From: Mycobacteriales bacterium | GTDB taxonomy: Bacteria; Actinomycetota; Actinomycetes; BP-191 | DNA: 64,000 nucleotides | Direction: 5' to 3' | Assembly (NCBI GenBank): GCA_035714365.1 | Contig: DASTMB010000040.1 | Coordinates: 62,001 to 126,000 of the forward strand | Shown: positions 8,190 through 16,556 of the stretch, piece after piece | Layout: each line of letters begins with the position of its first letter | How positions within the stretch are numbered: the stretch's first letter is position 1 | Notes under the pieces: generated by a model | The model's input: only the letters and a program-made list of their open reading frames with translations | Database searches by the model: none | What the model was told of the DNA's origin: nothing | Position numbers and translations under genes: made by a program

Positions 8190-9132
8190 GCACGATCTTG
8201 CCGACGTGCTCGCCGGCGGCCATGACACGGTGCGCCTCGGCGGAGTCGGCGAGCGGCAGCACCCGGTCGACGACCGGCCGCACCCCGCCGTCCTCGACGA
8301 GCGGCCACACGTAGGAGCGGACGTCGTTGACGATCGCGCCCTTCTCCTCGACCGGCCGCGAACGCAGCGACGTCGCCGCGACCGTCGCCCGCTTGGCGAG
8401 CAGCGCGCCGAGGTCGAGCTCGGCCTTGGTGCCGCCCTGGAGGCCGATGACGACGAGGCGCCCGGCGGGCCGCAACGCCGCGACGTTCCGCGCCAGGTAC
8501 TTCGCGCCGAGGATGTCGAGGATGACGTCGGCGCTGACGAGCTCGGCGAAGTCCTCGGTCTCGTAGTCGATGGCCCGGTCGGCGCCGAGGTCGAGGCAGG
8601 CGCGGTGCTTCGCGGCGCGGGCGGTGACGACGACGTGCGCGTCGAGCCGCTTGCCGACCTGGATCGCGAACGTGCCGATCCCGCTGGCGCCGCCGTGCAC
8701 GAGCAGCGTCTCGCCGGGGGCGAGGCGGCCGACGGTGACGACGTTGCTCCACACGGTGCAGGCGGCCTCCGGCAGCGCCGCCGCGGTCACCAGGTCGACG
8801 CCGTGCGGCACCGGCAGGCACTGCGCGGCCGGCACCACCACCCGCGTCGCGTACCCGCCGCCGGCGAGCAGCGCGCAGACCTCGTCGCCGGCGGACCAGC
8901 CGGTCACGCCGTCGCCGACGGCCGCGACGACGCCGGAGCACTCCAGGCCCATGACGTCGGACGCGCCGGGCGGCGGCGGGTAGAACCCCTGGCGCTGCAA
9001 CAGGTCCGCGCGGTTGACGCCCGCCGCGGCCACGTCGACCAGCACCTCGCCCGGGCCCGGCACCGGGTCGGGCACCTCGGCGAGCCGCAGCACCTCGGGG
9101 CCGCCGAACCCGTCGAGAACGATCGCCCGCAC
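8179..9132 (-). CDS. NAD(P)H-quinone oxidoreductase, zinc-independent MDR family
   Basis: A 317-residue medium-chain dehydrogenase/reductase. The N-terminal GroES-like domain has AAGVNRADLLQRQGFYPPPP near residue 37, and the Rossmann domain has LLVHGGASGIGTFAIQV near 140. The catalytic-zinc cysteine/histidine set is absent, as in the quinone oxidoreductase/PIG3-like branch, which reduces quinones or other alpha,beta-unsaturated carbonyls with NADPH. Length is typical. The stop overlaps the convergent GNAT gene by 11 bp. It lies 10 bp downstream of the phosphotransferase-like gene on the same strand. Confidence 0.9.
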   Translation of the reverse strand: MRAIVLDGFGGPEVLRLAEVPDPVPGPGEVLVDVAAAGVNRADLLQRQGFYPPPPGASDVMGLECSGVVAAVGDGVTGWSAGDEVCALLAGGGYATRVVVPAAQCLPVPHGVDLVTAAALPEAACTVWSNVVTVGRLAPGETLLVHGGASGIGTFAIQVGKRLDAHVVVTARAAKHRACLDLGADRAIDYETEDFAELVSADVILDILGAKYLARNVAALRPAGRLVVIGLQGGTKAELDLGALLAKRATVAATSLRSRPVEEKGAIVNDVRSYVWPLVEDGGVRPVVDRVLPLADSAEAHRVMAAGEHVGKIVLSA

Positions 9133-9142
9133 GCCGTGCAGC

Positions 9143-9994
9143 CTAGAGCGCGGCCAGGCACTCCGCCGCGTCGCCGAACTCCGCCTCCTCGTGCGCGATG
9201 CCCAGCTCGGCCGCCCACACCAGCCCCTCGACCGCCTGCGCCAGCGCCCAGCCGCGCGCCCGCGCCGGGTCGATGCCGGTGACCTCGGTGACGATCGCCA
9301 GCCGCCGCGCGGCGTTCTCCGGCGTCACCCGGTCGCGCAGCACCGCCGCGAGGTCGTACGCCGGGTCGCCCGCCTTCGGCTTCGGGTCGATCGCGAGCCA
9401 CGGGCGGCGCTGCGCGCGGAGCACGTTGCCCGGGTGCAGGTCGCCGTGCAGCAGCATCGGCTCCCCCTCGTACCTCCCCGGCAACGCCGCCAGCGCGGCG
9501 TCGCGCAGCCGCGGCGGCGCTGCGGCGATGCGCGCGGCCCAGTCGGCCGCGACCGCGTCGGTGCTGCGCAGGCCGGGCGGCGCGGGCCGCCACCAGGTCC
9601 GCAGGATCTCCGCGACGCCGCGCGCCGCGACCTCGTCCGGCTCGTCCAGCAACGGCGTGCCCGGCTCGCAGCGTTCCAGCAGCAACGCCTCGCCGTCGGA
9701 CTCGTAGAGCAGCACCGCGCCGTCGCCGGCGACGTGCCGCAGCCCCACCGCCTCGTCCGGCGCGCCGTCCTCCGGCACCCGCACCTTGAGCACGGCGGGC
9801 GTGCCGTCGGCGCGCGTCACCCGCACCGCGAGCGCGGTCATCCCGCTCGGCTGGTACGGCTCGCCCACCTCCAGCGACCAGCGTTCCGCCAGGGCCGCGA
9901 CGGTCGACGGCAGCGCGGCGAGCCACGCGGCACCGGCGTCGCCGGCCCAGCCGGTGACCGTGCGGACGAGGTCGTCAGGAACGCGCAGCGGCAC
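9143..9994 (-). CDS. Aminoglycoside/hydroxyurea phosphotransferase family kinase
   Basis: A 283-residue APH-fold kinase. The catalytic loop reads LLHGDLHPGNVL (about residues 178-189), with D183 as the expected base, followed by LAIDPKPKAGDPAYDLA, the metal-binding aspartate region of the APH(6)/hydroxyurea-phosphotransferase branch. Members phosphorylate streptomycin-like aminoglycosides or unknown small hydroxyl substrates. Sequence alone does not show antibiotic resistance, and the housekeeping context argues for a metabolic role. It starts at GTG 9994, overlapping the hydrolase gene upstream by 20 bp, and sits 10 bp before the quinone oxidoreductase, suggesting a three-gene operon. Confidence 0.85.
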   Translation of the reverse strand: MPLRVPDDLVRTVTGWAGDAGAAWLAALPSTVAALAERWSLEVGEPYQPSGMTALAVRVTRADGTPAVLKVRVPEDGAPDEAVGLRHVAGDGAVLLYESDGEALLLERCEPGTPLLDEPDEVAARGVAEILRTWWRPAPPGLRSTDAVAADWAARIAAAPPRLRDAALAALPGRYEGEPMLLHGDLHPGNVLRAQRRPWLAIDPKPKAGDPAYDLAAVLRDRVTPENAARRLAIVTEVTGIDPARARGWALAQAVEGLVWAAELGIAHEEAEFGDAAECLAAL

Positions 9995-10754
9995 GGATCA
10001 CGTCGGCGACCGCGTCGGGGTGCTCGTGCGGCAGCAGGTGCCCGGCGCCCGCGACGCGGCGGATGCGGGCGTTGGGGATGGCGGCGGCGAGGTGGTCGCC
10101 CACCTCCGGCTTCACGACCCGGTCCTTGGTGCCGACGAGCACGGTGGTCGGCGCGGTGACGTCGCCGAGGTGCTCCTCGACGCCCGGCGACTCGCGCAGC
10201 AGCGCCCGCTGCTCGGCGAGGAACGACCGCCACGTCGGCCGGCGCCGCCAGGAGCGGACCTCGTCGGCCACCGCCGCCGAGTGGGCGGGCGAGAGCCGCC
10301 CGCGGCGCAGCCGCAGCCACGGCCCGACGAACCGCGGCGCCAGGTAGCGGAACAGCCCGAGCGCGAACAGCGGCCCCACCACCGGCAGGCCGAGCACCGC
10401 GTCGCCCGTGGTGAGCGCCTCGGTGGTGCCGGCCGCGGCGACCAGCACGAGGGCCGCGACGCGGTCGGGGTGGCGTTGCGCGAACGACAGCGCGGCGCCG
10501 CCGCCCCACGAGTGCCCGACGACGGTGGCGCGGTCGATGCCCTGCTCGTCCAGCAGGCGGGCCAGCTCGTCGGCGTTGTCGGCGAAGCCGCCCGGCTGCT
10601 CGCGCGAGGCGTCGCCGTAGCCGGACCGGTCGACGGCGATGACGCGGTGGGTGCGGGCGAGGCGCTTGGTGACGCGGCGCCAGTCGCGGTGGCTGCCCGG
10701 CTGGCCGTGGAGCAGCACGACGGCCGGCCCGTCGCCTGCCACGTGTGCTCGCAT
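9975..10754 (-). CDS. Alpha/beta-fold hydrolase
   Basis: A 259-residue hydrolase. It shows the oxyanion HGQPG motif (residues 16-20), the nucleophile elbow GHSWGG with Ser82, a probable acid Asp in VGTKDRV near 215, and the catalytic His in GAGHLLPHEHP near 240. A cap-like insertion (LFALGLFRYLAPRFVGP) lies between strands 6 and 7. The substrate is not predictable. A strong Shine-Dalgarno, GAAGGAGGT, precedes the ATG by about seven bases. It heads a probable operon with the APH-like kinase and quinone oxidoreductase. Confidence 0.88.
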   Translation of the reverse strand: MRAHVAGDGPAVVLLHGQPGSHRDWRRVTKRLARTHRVIAVDRSGYGDASREQPGGFADNADELARLLDEQGIDRATVVGHSWGGGAALSFAQRHPDRVAALVLVAAAGTTEALTTGDAVLGLPVVGPLFALGLFRYLAPRFVGPWLRLRRGRLSPAHSAAVADEVRSWRRRPTWRSFLAEQRALLRESPGVEEHLGDVTAPTTVLVGTKDRVVKPEVGDHLAAAIPNARIRRVAGAGHLLPHEHPDAVADVIRAAARS

Positions 10755-10859
10755 CGCGTACCTCCTTCGCGGAGGTGTTCATGCCCGCTGGGCGGTTGGC
10801 CCACTCCCGGAGAGGGCACCCTGAACCTGGATCAGCGGGACACGACCGGGAGGTATTCC

Positions 10860-11297
10860 GTGGACGAGCAGGCGCGCTGCATCGTGGTGTGTACCGACGA
10901 GACCGGGCGGTTCGACGGGTCGGTCGCCGCGGCGTTCGACCGCGCGTCCGCCGAGAAGGCCAAGGTCATCCTCTACGACGTCACCGCACCCGGGTCGGCG
11001 TTCTCCGAGCCGCGCCCGAACGAGTGGGCGGGTGAGGGCGCCAAGGAGGAGTTCGACCGGCCGCTGGACCCGGTCGCCCTCGAACGCCTCGGCCGCCACG
11101 AGCTGGCGATGCAGGTCCAGCGCGCCCGGGAGCAGGGCATCGACGCATTCGGCTGGCTGCCGGAGAAGGCCGGCGCCGACACGCTCGCGACGTACGCCGC
11201 GCAGCAGCAGGCCGACCTGGTGCTCATCCCGCGCGACCTGGACGACCAGGACCTCGCCCTCGACGGTGCCACCGGCATTCAGGTCGAACGCGTCTGA
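10860..11297 (+). CDS. Universal-stress-protein-like small protein
   Basis: A 145-residue protein starting at GTG 10860, with GGGAGGT ending six bases upstream. The N terminus (RCIVVCTDETGRFDGSVAAA) and C-terminal ADLVLIPRDLDDQD resemble the first strand/loop and last strand of the UspA fold, and an ILYDVTAPGSAF segment occupies the beta2 position. The G-2x-G-9x-G ATP-binding signature of the ATP-type UspA group is not evident, so nucleotide binding is uncertain. It is monocistronic, between a divergent hydrolase and the RHH-regulated pair. Confidence 0.6.
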   Translation: MDEQARCIVVCTDETGRFDGSVAAAFDRASAEKAKVILYDVTAPGSAFSEPRPNEWAGEGAKEEFDRPLDPVALERLGRHELAMQVQRAREQGIDAFGWLPEKAGADTLATYAAQQQADLVLIPRDLDDQDLALDGATGIQVERV

Positions 11298-11326
11298 CGC
11301 ACCCGGGCGCATCGCGCCCTTGACCT

Positions 11327-11356
11327 TGACGCCACTGTGACGTCATAGTGGCGTCA
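11327..11356. promoter_or_regulatory. Near-perfect 30-bp palindromic operator overlapping a promoter
   Basis: TGACGCCACT at 11327-11336 is mirrored by AGTGGCGTCA at 11347-11356, around a TGACGTCA core at 11338-11345; only one base pair (11337/11346) breaks the symmetry. TTGACC at 11320-11325 and CATAGT at 11344-11349 form a plausible -35/-10 pair with an 18-bp spacer, and the right arm ends on the A of the ATG at 11356. Repressor binding would cover the -10 and start. Autoregulation by the RHH protein encoded next is the simple inference. Confidence 0.75.
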
Positions 11357-11814
11357 TGCAGACAGCACCGTTCCTGGATGCGTTGCGCCGCGAGGTCGCG
11401 GCGGCGGCCGCGTCGGGCGACCCCGCGACCGTCGCCGTGGTCGAGCGGCTCGCGTCGTCGCTCGAGGCGGTCGCGCACCTGTGGCTGCTCGACGCCGCCA
11501 CCCAGGCCGCCGCGCAGCTCTCCGACCAGCTCCCGGACGGCCACGTCGAGGTCCGCCTCGCCGGCCGCGACCCCGAGCTGGTCTACGTCGCCGCCCCCGA
11601 GCCGACCGCGGCTCCCGCGACCGGCGACGACGCGAGCAACGCCGCGCGGATCACGTTGCGGCTGCCCGAGGGGCTGAAGGCGCAGGTCGAGCAGTGGGCC
11701 GCCGCCGAGGGCGTCTCCGTCAACACCTGGCTGGTGCGCGCGATCACGCGCGGCGCCGGCCGGGGTCCGCGACACACGCCGGGCCGGCGCCTGACCGGCT
11801 ACGGCCGGAGCTGA
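11356..11814 (+). CDS. RHH-domain antitoxin/HicB-like regulator
   Basis: A 152-residue protein. The C-terminal part (about residues 94-130, ARITLRLPEGLKAQVEQWAA, then GVSVNTWLVRAI) is a ribbon-helix-helix DNA-binding fold of the CopG/HicB type. The N-terminal part is helical and may dimerise or bind a partner. The mRNA is probably leaderless, with the ATG only seven bases after the -10-like CATAGT. The gene is followed after 9 bp by a DUF4097 gene with a clean Shine-Dalgarno. No separate toxin gene is visible, so I infer a two-gene autoregulated operon rather than a proven toxin-antitoxin pair. Confidence 0.8.
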   Translation: MQTAPFLDALRREVAAAAASGDPATVAVVERLASSLEAVAHLWLLDAATQAAAQLSDQLPDGHVEVRLAGRDPELVYVAAPEPTAAPATGDDASNAARITLRLPEGLKAQVEQWAAAEGVSVNTWLVRAITRGAGRGPRHTPGRRLTGYGRS

Positions 11815-11823
11815 GGAGTGACC

Positions 11824-12657
11824 ATGCGAACGTTCGAGACGACCGGCCCGGTGCGGGCGACGGTCGAGAACGCGTGCGGCGAGGTCGTCGTCGACACCAC
11901 CGACGCGCCCACCACCGAGGTCGAGGTGACCCCGCTGCGCGACGACGAGCGCAGCCGCGAGGCCGCCGCGAACACCCTCGTCGAGCTGCGCCCCCGCGGC
12001 GAGCGGTCCGACCTCGTGGTCGAGGTGCCCCACCGCGGCGGCGGGTCGTTCTTCGGCCGGGAGCCGCAGGTGCGGGTCGCGGTGCGCCTGCCGCACGGCA
12101 GCGACCTGCGCGTCACGACCGCGTCGGCCGACGTGCGCGCCAACGGCCGCTTCGGCGAGGTGCGCGGCAAGACCGCGTCCGGCGACGTGTCCGTGGGGCA
12201 GGCCGAGCGGGTGCGGGTCGAGAGCGCGAGCGGCGACCTGCGCGTGGACGAGGTCGACGGCGACGCCGACCTCAAGTCCGTCTCCGGCGACGTCTCCGCA
12301 GGCCGGATCGGCGGCACCCTCTCCGGCACCGTCGTCTCCGGGTCGTTGCGCGTCGACTCGGTCGAGCGCGGCGGCTCCGCGAACGCCGTCTCCGGCGACG
12401 TCGACCTGGGCTCGGTCCGCGAGGGCGAGGTCGCGCTGCGGACGGTGTCCGGCGACGTGACCATCGGCGTGCGCGAGGGGTCGCGCGTGCACGTCGACGT
12501 GACGACCGTCAGCGGCGACCTCCGCTCCGACCTCGACCTGAGCGACGAGCCCGGCAGCGCCGGCGACGGCCCGTTGGTGGAGATCCGCGGCCGCACCGTC
12601 AGCGGCGACCTGCGAGTGCGGCGGGGGCGTGGCACGACAGCGCCATCTATGGCATAG
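11824..12657 (+). CDS. DUF4097 beta-strand repeat protein
   Basis: A 277-residue protein made of a DUF4097-type repeating beta-helix. The phrase SGDV/SGDL recurs about every 18-22 residues (for example TASGDVSVG, SASGDLRVD, SVSGDVSAG, TVSGDVTIG, TVSGDLRVR), each a turn of a right-handed solenoid. No signal peptide or transmembrane segment is seen, so it is cytoplasmic. ATG 11824 is chosen because CTGAGGAG at 11811-11818 gives an ideal spacing; an upstream GTG at 11818 would disrupt it. It is co-operonic with the RHH regulator. The function of DUF4097 proteins is unknown. Confidence 0.88.
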   Translation: MRTFETTGPVRATVENACGEVVVDTTDAPTTEVEVTPLRDDERSREAAANTLVELRPRGERSDLVVEVPHRGGGSFFGREPQVRVAVRLPHGSDLRVTTASADVRANGRFGEVRGKTASGDVSVGQAERVRVESASGDLRVDEVDGDADLKSVSGDVSAGRIGGTLSGTVVSGSLRVDSVERGGSANAVSGDVDLGSVREGEVALRTVSGDVTIGVREGSRVHVDVTTVSGDLRSDLDLSDEPGSAGDGPLVEIRGRTVSGDLRVRRGRGTTAPSMA

Positions 12658-12985
12658 ACAGGCCTACTGCGAGTAGAAACACAGGTTGCCAGACAGTTCT
12701 CGCCAGGCATCATGTGCTCCATGACGGAGCAGCGACCGGACGGGGACGCACCTCCTCCCGACGTGCCGGGCACCAAGCAGGTCCGCGCGCGGCGTGTTCG
12801 CGATCCTCCCTGACGAGTGGCTCGAGCTGGCGCCGGACGGTCCCGAGGAGGATGAGCCACCGGCACCAAAGACGTCGGACGCCACCGCACCGTAATGCGA
12901 CGTGTTCGCGCCACCACCTGGCGCTTTTCGGTCGGGAGCAGGTGGTGAGGCCGTTCGAAAGGGCTCGGTCCGGCAGCATGGCCGC
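12658..12985. other. 328-bp interval with a broken small ORF
   Basis: The only coding signal is the frameshifted small ORF at 12721-12895 described separately. Base composition at 12658-12720 is unusually low in GC for this region (AGTAGAAACACAGG and similar). A CAGCAT -10-like hexamer lies just before GTG 12986. No RNA gene or repeat was recognised. Confidence 0.5.
12721..12895 (+). pseudogene. Frameshifted small ORF
   Basis: ATG 12721 opens an acidic, proline-rich frame (MTEQRPDGDAPPPDVPGTKQ) that stops at 12813. A second frame, open from the same neighbourhood and ending at 12895, continues with ARGVFAILPDEWLELAPDGP, which has the texture of a real protein. One indel near 12795 would join them into a roughly 58-residue protein. 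The second frame has no good start or Shine-Dalgarno of its own. This may be a decayed gene or an assembly indel. Family not recognised. Confidence 0.4.
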
Positions 12986-13378
12986 GTGCCGACGATCGAG
13001 CTCGACGACCGGACGGCGGAACTCGTTCGGTTCGCGGCACGGATGTTCGACGTGAGCGAGTCCGAGGTCGTCGCTCGCGCGCTTCGCGAGTTCACCCGGC
13101 TGCACGAGCAGCACGCGAAGCCGCCGCGCGACCCGTGGGCGCCGGTCCCCGTGTACGCCCAGTACGAAGGCCACCGGGTCGAGGCGACGTACCTGCCGGC
13201 CACCCGCCGGCTCGTCGTCACCAGCGAGCCGGCGGCGGGACAGCGGTTCAAGAGCCCGAGCGGAGCCGCACGCGCCGTCGTCGCCGCCTTGAATCCGGCA
13301 CGCACGGCCGCGACCACGAACGGCTGGCGGTTCTGGCACCTGACCGAGACCGGAGAACGGCTCGAATCGCTACGGTGA
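12986..13378 (+). CDS. RHH-like N terminus fused to a RAMA/DUF4357-like domain
   Basis: A 130-residue protein from GTG 12986; a CAGCAT -10-like hexamer ends six bases earlier, suggesting a leaderless mRNA. Residues 1-45 (TIELDDRTAELVRFAARMFD, then SESEVVARALREF) look like a ribbon-helix-helix module. Residues 50-130 contain GHRVEATYLPATRRLVV, then QRFKSPSGAARAVV and NGWRFWHL, the pattern of the small RAMA/DUF4357 domain seen in restriction and methylase-associated proteins. The combination implies a DNA-binding accessory protein. It stands alone, with no methylase or nuclease beside it. Confidence 0.6.
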   Translation: MPTIELDDRTAELVRFAARMFDVSESEVVARALREFTRLHEQHAKPPRDPWAPVPVYAQYEGHRVEATYLPATRRLVVTSEPAAGQRFKSPSGAARAVVAALNPARTAATTNGWRFWHLTETGERLESLR

Positions 13379-13518
13379 GCCACCGCCCAGTATCGAGGGC
13401 CGCGATCAGCGCCGACAGAAGGTCCATGCGGGCACAGTGCGCGTGCCGTGGCAATCCGCGCCAGGCCCGAGGCGGCGCGCCAGTGCCACCGGCGTGTTCC
13501 GGGCGCTCGGGAGCGCGC

Positions 13519-14055
13519 TTAACTCATCTCTTGCAGGATGGAGAGCAGGTCGTCGGCGTGCTCCTCCTCGACGGCGAGGATGTCCACCATCAGGTTCCGG
13601 GTGACCGGGTCCTTGTCGCCGAGCCACTGCGCGATCTCGGTGTAGGACGCGATCGCGATGCGCTCGGCGACCAGGTCCTCCTTGACCATGTCGAGCAGGC
13701 TGCTGCCCTCGACGTACTCCGCGTGGCTGCGCTCGGCGAGCACGTGCGGGTTGAAGTCGGGCAGCCCCTGGAGCTGGGTGATCCGCGCGGCGATCCGGTT
13801 GGCGTGGTCGAGCTCCTGGGTGGCGTGCTCGAGGAACTCGGCGGCGACGCTCGCGGCGGACAGGCCGGAGGACGCGTAGAAGTGCCGCGTGTACCGCAGC
13901 CAGCAGACGATCTCCGTCGCCAGCGCCTCGTTGAGCACGTCGATGACCCGCAGCCGGTCGGCGCCGTACGCCTCGGTGATCGGGCCCTGGTCGATCTGCT
14001 GACGCGCGCGCTCGCGCAGCGTCTTCACGTCGGTGAGGAAGTCCACGCCGAGCAC
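13519..14055 (-). CDS. Ferritin-like (bacterioferritin/Dps-type) domain protein
   Basis: A 178-residue four-helix-bundle protein. Metal ligands fall in the expected places: EALATEIVCWLRY (helix A), EFLEHATQELDHANRIAARI (helix B, E-x6-H spacing), and VKEDLVAERIAIASY plus VEEEHADDLLSIL (helices C and D). This is a ferritin-like diiron fold of the bacterioferritin-related group found in Actinobacteria; iron storage or oxidative-stress protection is the likely role. The start is GTG 14055; a second in-frame GTG four codons later is possible. It is divergent from the SpoIIE phosphatase gene across an 80-bp gap. Confidence 0.85.
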   Translation of the reverse strand: MLGVDFLTDVKTLRERARQQIDQGPITEAYGADRLRVIDVLNEALATEIVCWLRYTRHFYASSGLSAASVAAEFLEHATQELDHANRIAARITQLQGLPDFNPHVLAERSHAEYVEGSSLLDMVKEDLVAERIAIASYTEIAQWLGDKDPVTRNLMVDILAVEEEHADDLLSILQEMS

Positions 14056-14134
14056 CTTCCCACGGCTTCACACGGTCACGCCCGGTGAGCCGACGTACGC
14101 TGGGAACGACCCGTCGCGAGGGAGGGGCAGGACG

Positions 14135-15835
14135 TTGCGTGCCACCCTGGCGGACGACGCTGCCCTGGGCGGGGCGTTCGACCGGGTGACCCGGCTCGCG
14201 GCGCGGCTGCTCGGCACGCCGATCGCGGTGGTGAGCGTGGTCGAGGACGACGGCGTACGGTTCGCCGCCCGGCATGGCACCGACCTGCACCGGGTCCCGG
14301 CGCACCCGGGGCTCTGCGTGAGCGCGATCGCGCAGCGCGAGCCGTGGGTGGTGACCGACGCGGCGAACGACCCACGCACGGCGACGCACCCGCTGGTGAC
14401 GGGCGAGCCGGGGCTGCGGTTCTACGCGGCGGCGCCGCTGACCGACGCGCACGGCGACAACCTCGGCCTGCTCTGCGTCATCGACACCGCGCCGCGCGAG
14501 GTGACCGCGCACGACACGGCGGTGCTCACCGAGCTGGCGGCGGTGCTGGTGGAGCAGCTCGAGGTCCGCGCGGCGGCCCGCGCGCGGGTGCGGGAGGCGG
14601 AGACGCTGGCGACGGCGTTGCAGGCGAGCCTGCTGCCGCCACGGCCGCCGAGCCTGCCGGGGATGGAGCTGGCGACGCGGTACGAGGCGGCCGGCGGGCT
14701 GGCCGTCGGCGGCGACTTCTACGACGTGTTCCGGCTCGCCGCCAACGACTGGGCGATCGTCGTCGGCGACGTCTGCGGCCACGGGCCGCGGGCCGCGGCT
14801 TTGACCGGGCTGGCCCGGTGGACGGTGCGCGCGGCGGCGGTCCACCACTTCCCGCCGTCGGCGGCGCTGGCCGAGCTCAACGGCGCGCTGCTCGACGCGG
14901 CGCTGGACCACGAGGACGACACGTCGTTCGCTACGGCGGTGCTGGCGCGGCTGGAGCTGGACGTGTGCGGCGCCTGGCTGACGCTCTGCTGCGCGGGGCA
15001 CCCGCGGCCGATCGTGGTGCGCAAGGCCGGCTGGGTCGACGTGCGCGGGCAGAGCGGCACGCCCGTCGGGATGTTCGCGACGCCGGACCTGGACGACGAC
15101 CGGGTCGGGCTCGGACCTGGCGACGCGCTGGCGTTCTTCACCGACGGCATCACGGAGGCACGCGGCGCGGACGGCGAGATGTTCGCCGACGAGTGCCTGC
15201 CGACGGTGCTGCTGGAGCACGCCGGGCGCAGCGCCGACGAGATCGCCGACGCGGTGCTGGCGGCGTTGCGGGAGTTCGCGCCGGGGCGGCCGCACGACGA
15301 CCGCGCGCTGGTGGTCGTGCGAGTGCCGGACGACGCGAAGGAGGAGTCGGTACGCCGCGTCTCCGCCGCCACCGGCATCCCGGAGGCGGCGCTGACGGCG
15401 CCGCGGTACCCGGTCGGCGAGGCGCCGGCGCGCCGCGGCCCGGCGCCGCCGCGGGAGGCGCGGATCCGCCTGGACGGGCGGCCGGAGAGTGTGCCGGCGA
15501 CGCGGGCGTTCCTGCGCCGGCTGCTGGCGAGCTGGCGGATGGACGAGCTCCTGGACGACGGCGACGTCGTGCTCATGGCGAGCGAGCTGGCCACCAACGC
15601 GCTCGCGCACGGCGTCTCCCCCGTCACCGCGATCGTGCGCTACGACGGCCGCGCGGTGCGGGTCGAGGTCGGCGACGGGTCGCGCGAGCTGCCCGCGCAG
15701 CGGGCGCCGCACGTCGACGACGAGCACGGGCGCGGCATGCAGCTCGTCGCCGCGCTCGCGGCGGACTGGGGCGCGGTGCCGACGCGCGACGGCAAGCGGG
15801 TGTGGTTCGAGGTGGCGGCGCCGCCCCCGGAGTGA
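14135..15835 (+). CDS. GAF-SpoIIE phosphatase-HATPase signalling protein
   Basis: A 566-residue cytoplasmic protein with three modules. Residues about 15-165 are a GAF sensor (TPIAVVSVVEDDGVRFAARH, then GLCVSAIAQREPWVVTD). Residues 185-395 are a PP2C-type SpoIIE phosphatase (GGDFYDVFRL and VVGDVCGHGPRAAALTG supply metal-binding aspartates, with HDDRALVVVRV at the end). Residues 430-566 are an anti-sigma-type HATPase (ELATNALAHGVSP and DEHGRGMQLVAALA). Such fusions act in partner-switching control of sigma factors, both dephosphorylating an anti-anti-sigma factor and phosphorylating it. TTG 14135 is chosen for the preceding GGGAGGGG. No cognate sigma gene is adjacent. Confidence 0.88.
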   Translation: MRATLADDAALGGAFDRVTRLAARLLGTPIAVVSVVEDDGVRFAARHGTDLHRVPAHPGLCVSAIAQREPWVVTDAANDPRTATHPLVTGEPGLRFYAAAPLTDAHGDNLGLLCVIDTAPREVTAHDTAVLTELAAVLVEQLEVRAAARARVREAETLATALQASLLPPRPPSLPGMELATRYEAAGGLAVGGDFYDVFRLAANDWAIVVGDVCGHGPRAAALTGLARWTVRAAAVHHFPPSAALAELNGALLDAALDHEDDTSFATAVLARLELDVCGAWLTLCCAGHPRPIVVRKAGWVDVRGQSGTPVGMFATPDLDDDRVGLGPGDALAFFTDGITEARGADGEMFADECLPTVLLEHAGRSADEIADAVLAALREFAPGRPHDDRALVVVRVPDDAKEESVRRVSAATGIPEAALTAPRYPVGEAPARRGPAPPREARIRLDGRPESVPATRAFLRRLLASWRMDELLDDGDVVLMASELATNALAHGVSPVTAIVRYDGRAVRVEVGDGSRELPAQRAPHVDDEHGRGMQLVAALAADWGAVPTRDGKRVWFEVAAPPPE

Positions 15836-15876
15836 TGATCGTTTCGGCGGTGACCGGCGGGGGCAGCACTCCGCCC

Positions 15877-16545
15877 ATGCGGAGGATCCTGCGGGAGAAC
15901 GGCCTGTCGCTGACGCTGTTCGTGCTGTTCTTCGTGACGTTCCTCGCCGGCCAGACGATCGCGGGGCACCGCGAGTACAACGCCGACCAGCGCGACCACA
16001 AGGAGCCGACGGTCTCCTACGCCGAGTACCTCACGACGTCGCACTTCGGCGAGGCGACGTTCGAGAACTGGGAGAGCGAGTTCCTCCAGATGGGCGCGTA
16101 CATCGCGCTCACGGCGTTGCTGGTGCAGAAGGGGTCGGCCGAGTCGCGCGACCCGGACGGCGGCGAGGAGCCGAGCGACGAGGACCCGCGCGAGCACGTC
16201 CGCCCGGACTCGCCGTGGCCGGTCCGGCACGGCGGCGCGGCGCTGAAGGTGTACGAGCACTCGCTGACGATCGCGATGTTCGCGCTGTTCGCGGCGTCGT
16301 TCCTGCTGCACGCGGCGACCGGCTCGCGCGAGTACAGCAGCGACCAGGTCGCGCACGGCGGCTCACCCGTCGGCATGTGGACGTACCTCACGACGAGCCG
16401 GTTCTGGTTCGAGTCGTTCCAGAACTGGCAGAGCGAGTTCCTCGCGGTCGCCGCGATCGTCGTGCTCTCGATCTTCCTGCGGCAACGGCACTCGCCCGAG
16501 TCGAAGCCCGTCGCCGCGCCCCACGCATCCACCGGTACCGGCTAG
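15877..16545 (+). CDS. DUF6766 family membrane protein
   Basis: A 222-residue integral membrane protein with four hydrophobic helices in two similar halves. Each half carries a DUF6766-type sequence: LFVLFFVTFLAGQTIAGHRE, then SYAEYLTTSHFGEATFENWE and SEFLQMGAYIALTALL, with a second LTTSRFWFESFQNWQSEFLA copy. The internal duplication is direct evidence for a two-fold repeat. ATG 15877 is chosen over the earlier ATG 15836 because the family N terminus RRILRENGLSLTLFV begins there. It is followed after 11 bp by a small acidic protein with a strong Shine-Dalgarno. Function unknown. Confidence 0.88.
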   Translation: MRRILRENGLSLTLFVLFFVTFLAGQTIAGHREYNADQRDHKEPTVSYAEYLTTSHFGEATFENWESEFLQMGAYIALTALLVQKGSAESRDPDGGEEPSDEDPREHVRPDSPWPVRHGGAALKVYEHSLTIAMFALFAASFLLHAATGSREYSSDQVAHGGSPVGMWTYLTTSRFWFESFQNWQSEFLAVAAIVVLSIFLRQRHSPESKPVAAPHASTGTG

Positions 16546-16556
16546 AGGAGGCAACG

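Noticed and set aside
9143-9994. Antibiotic-resistance gene
   Set aside because: The APH fold is clear, but the context is chromosomal housekeeping and the substrate cannot be read from sequence, so no resistance call is made.
10756-10772. CCTCC-TTCG-GGAGG-like hairpin as a terminator
   Set aside because: On the minus strand it is the Shine-Dalgarno of the hydrolase gene, and it lies upstream of both flanking genes.
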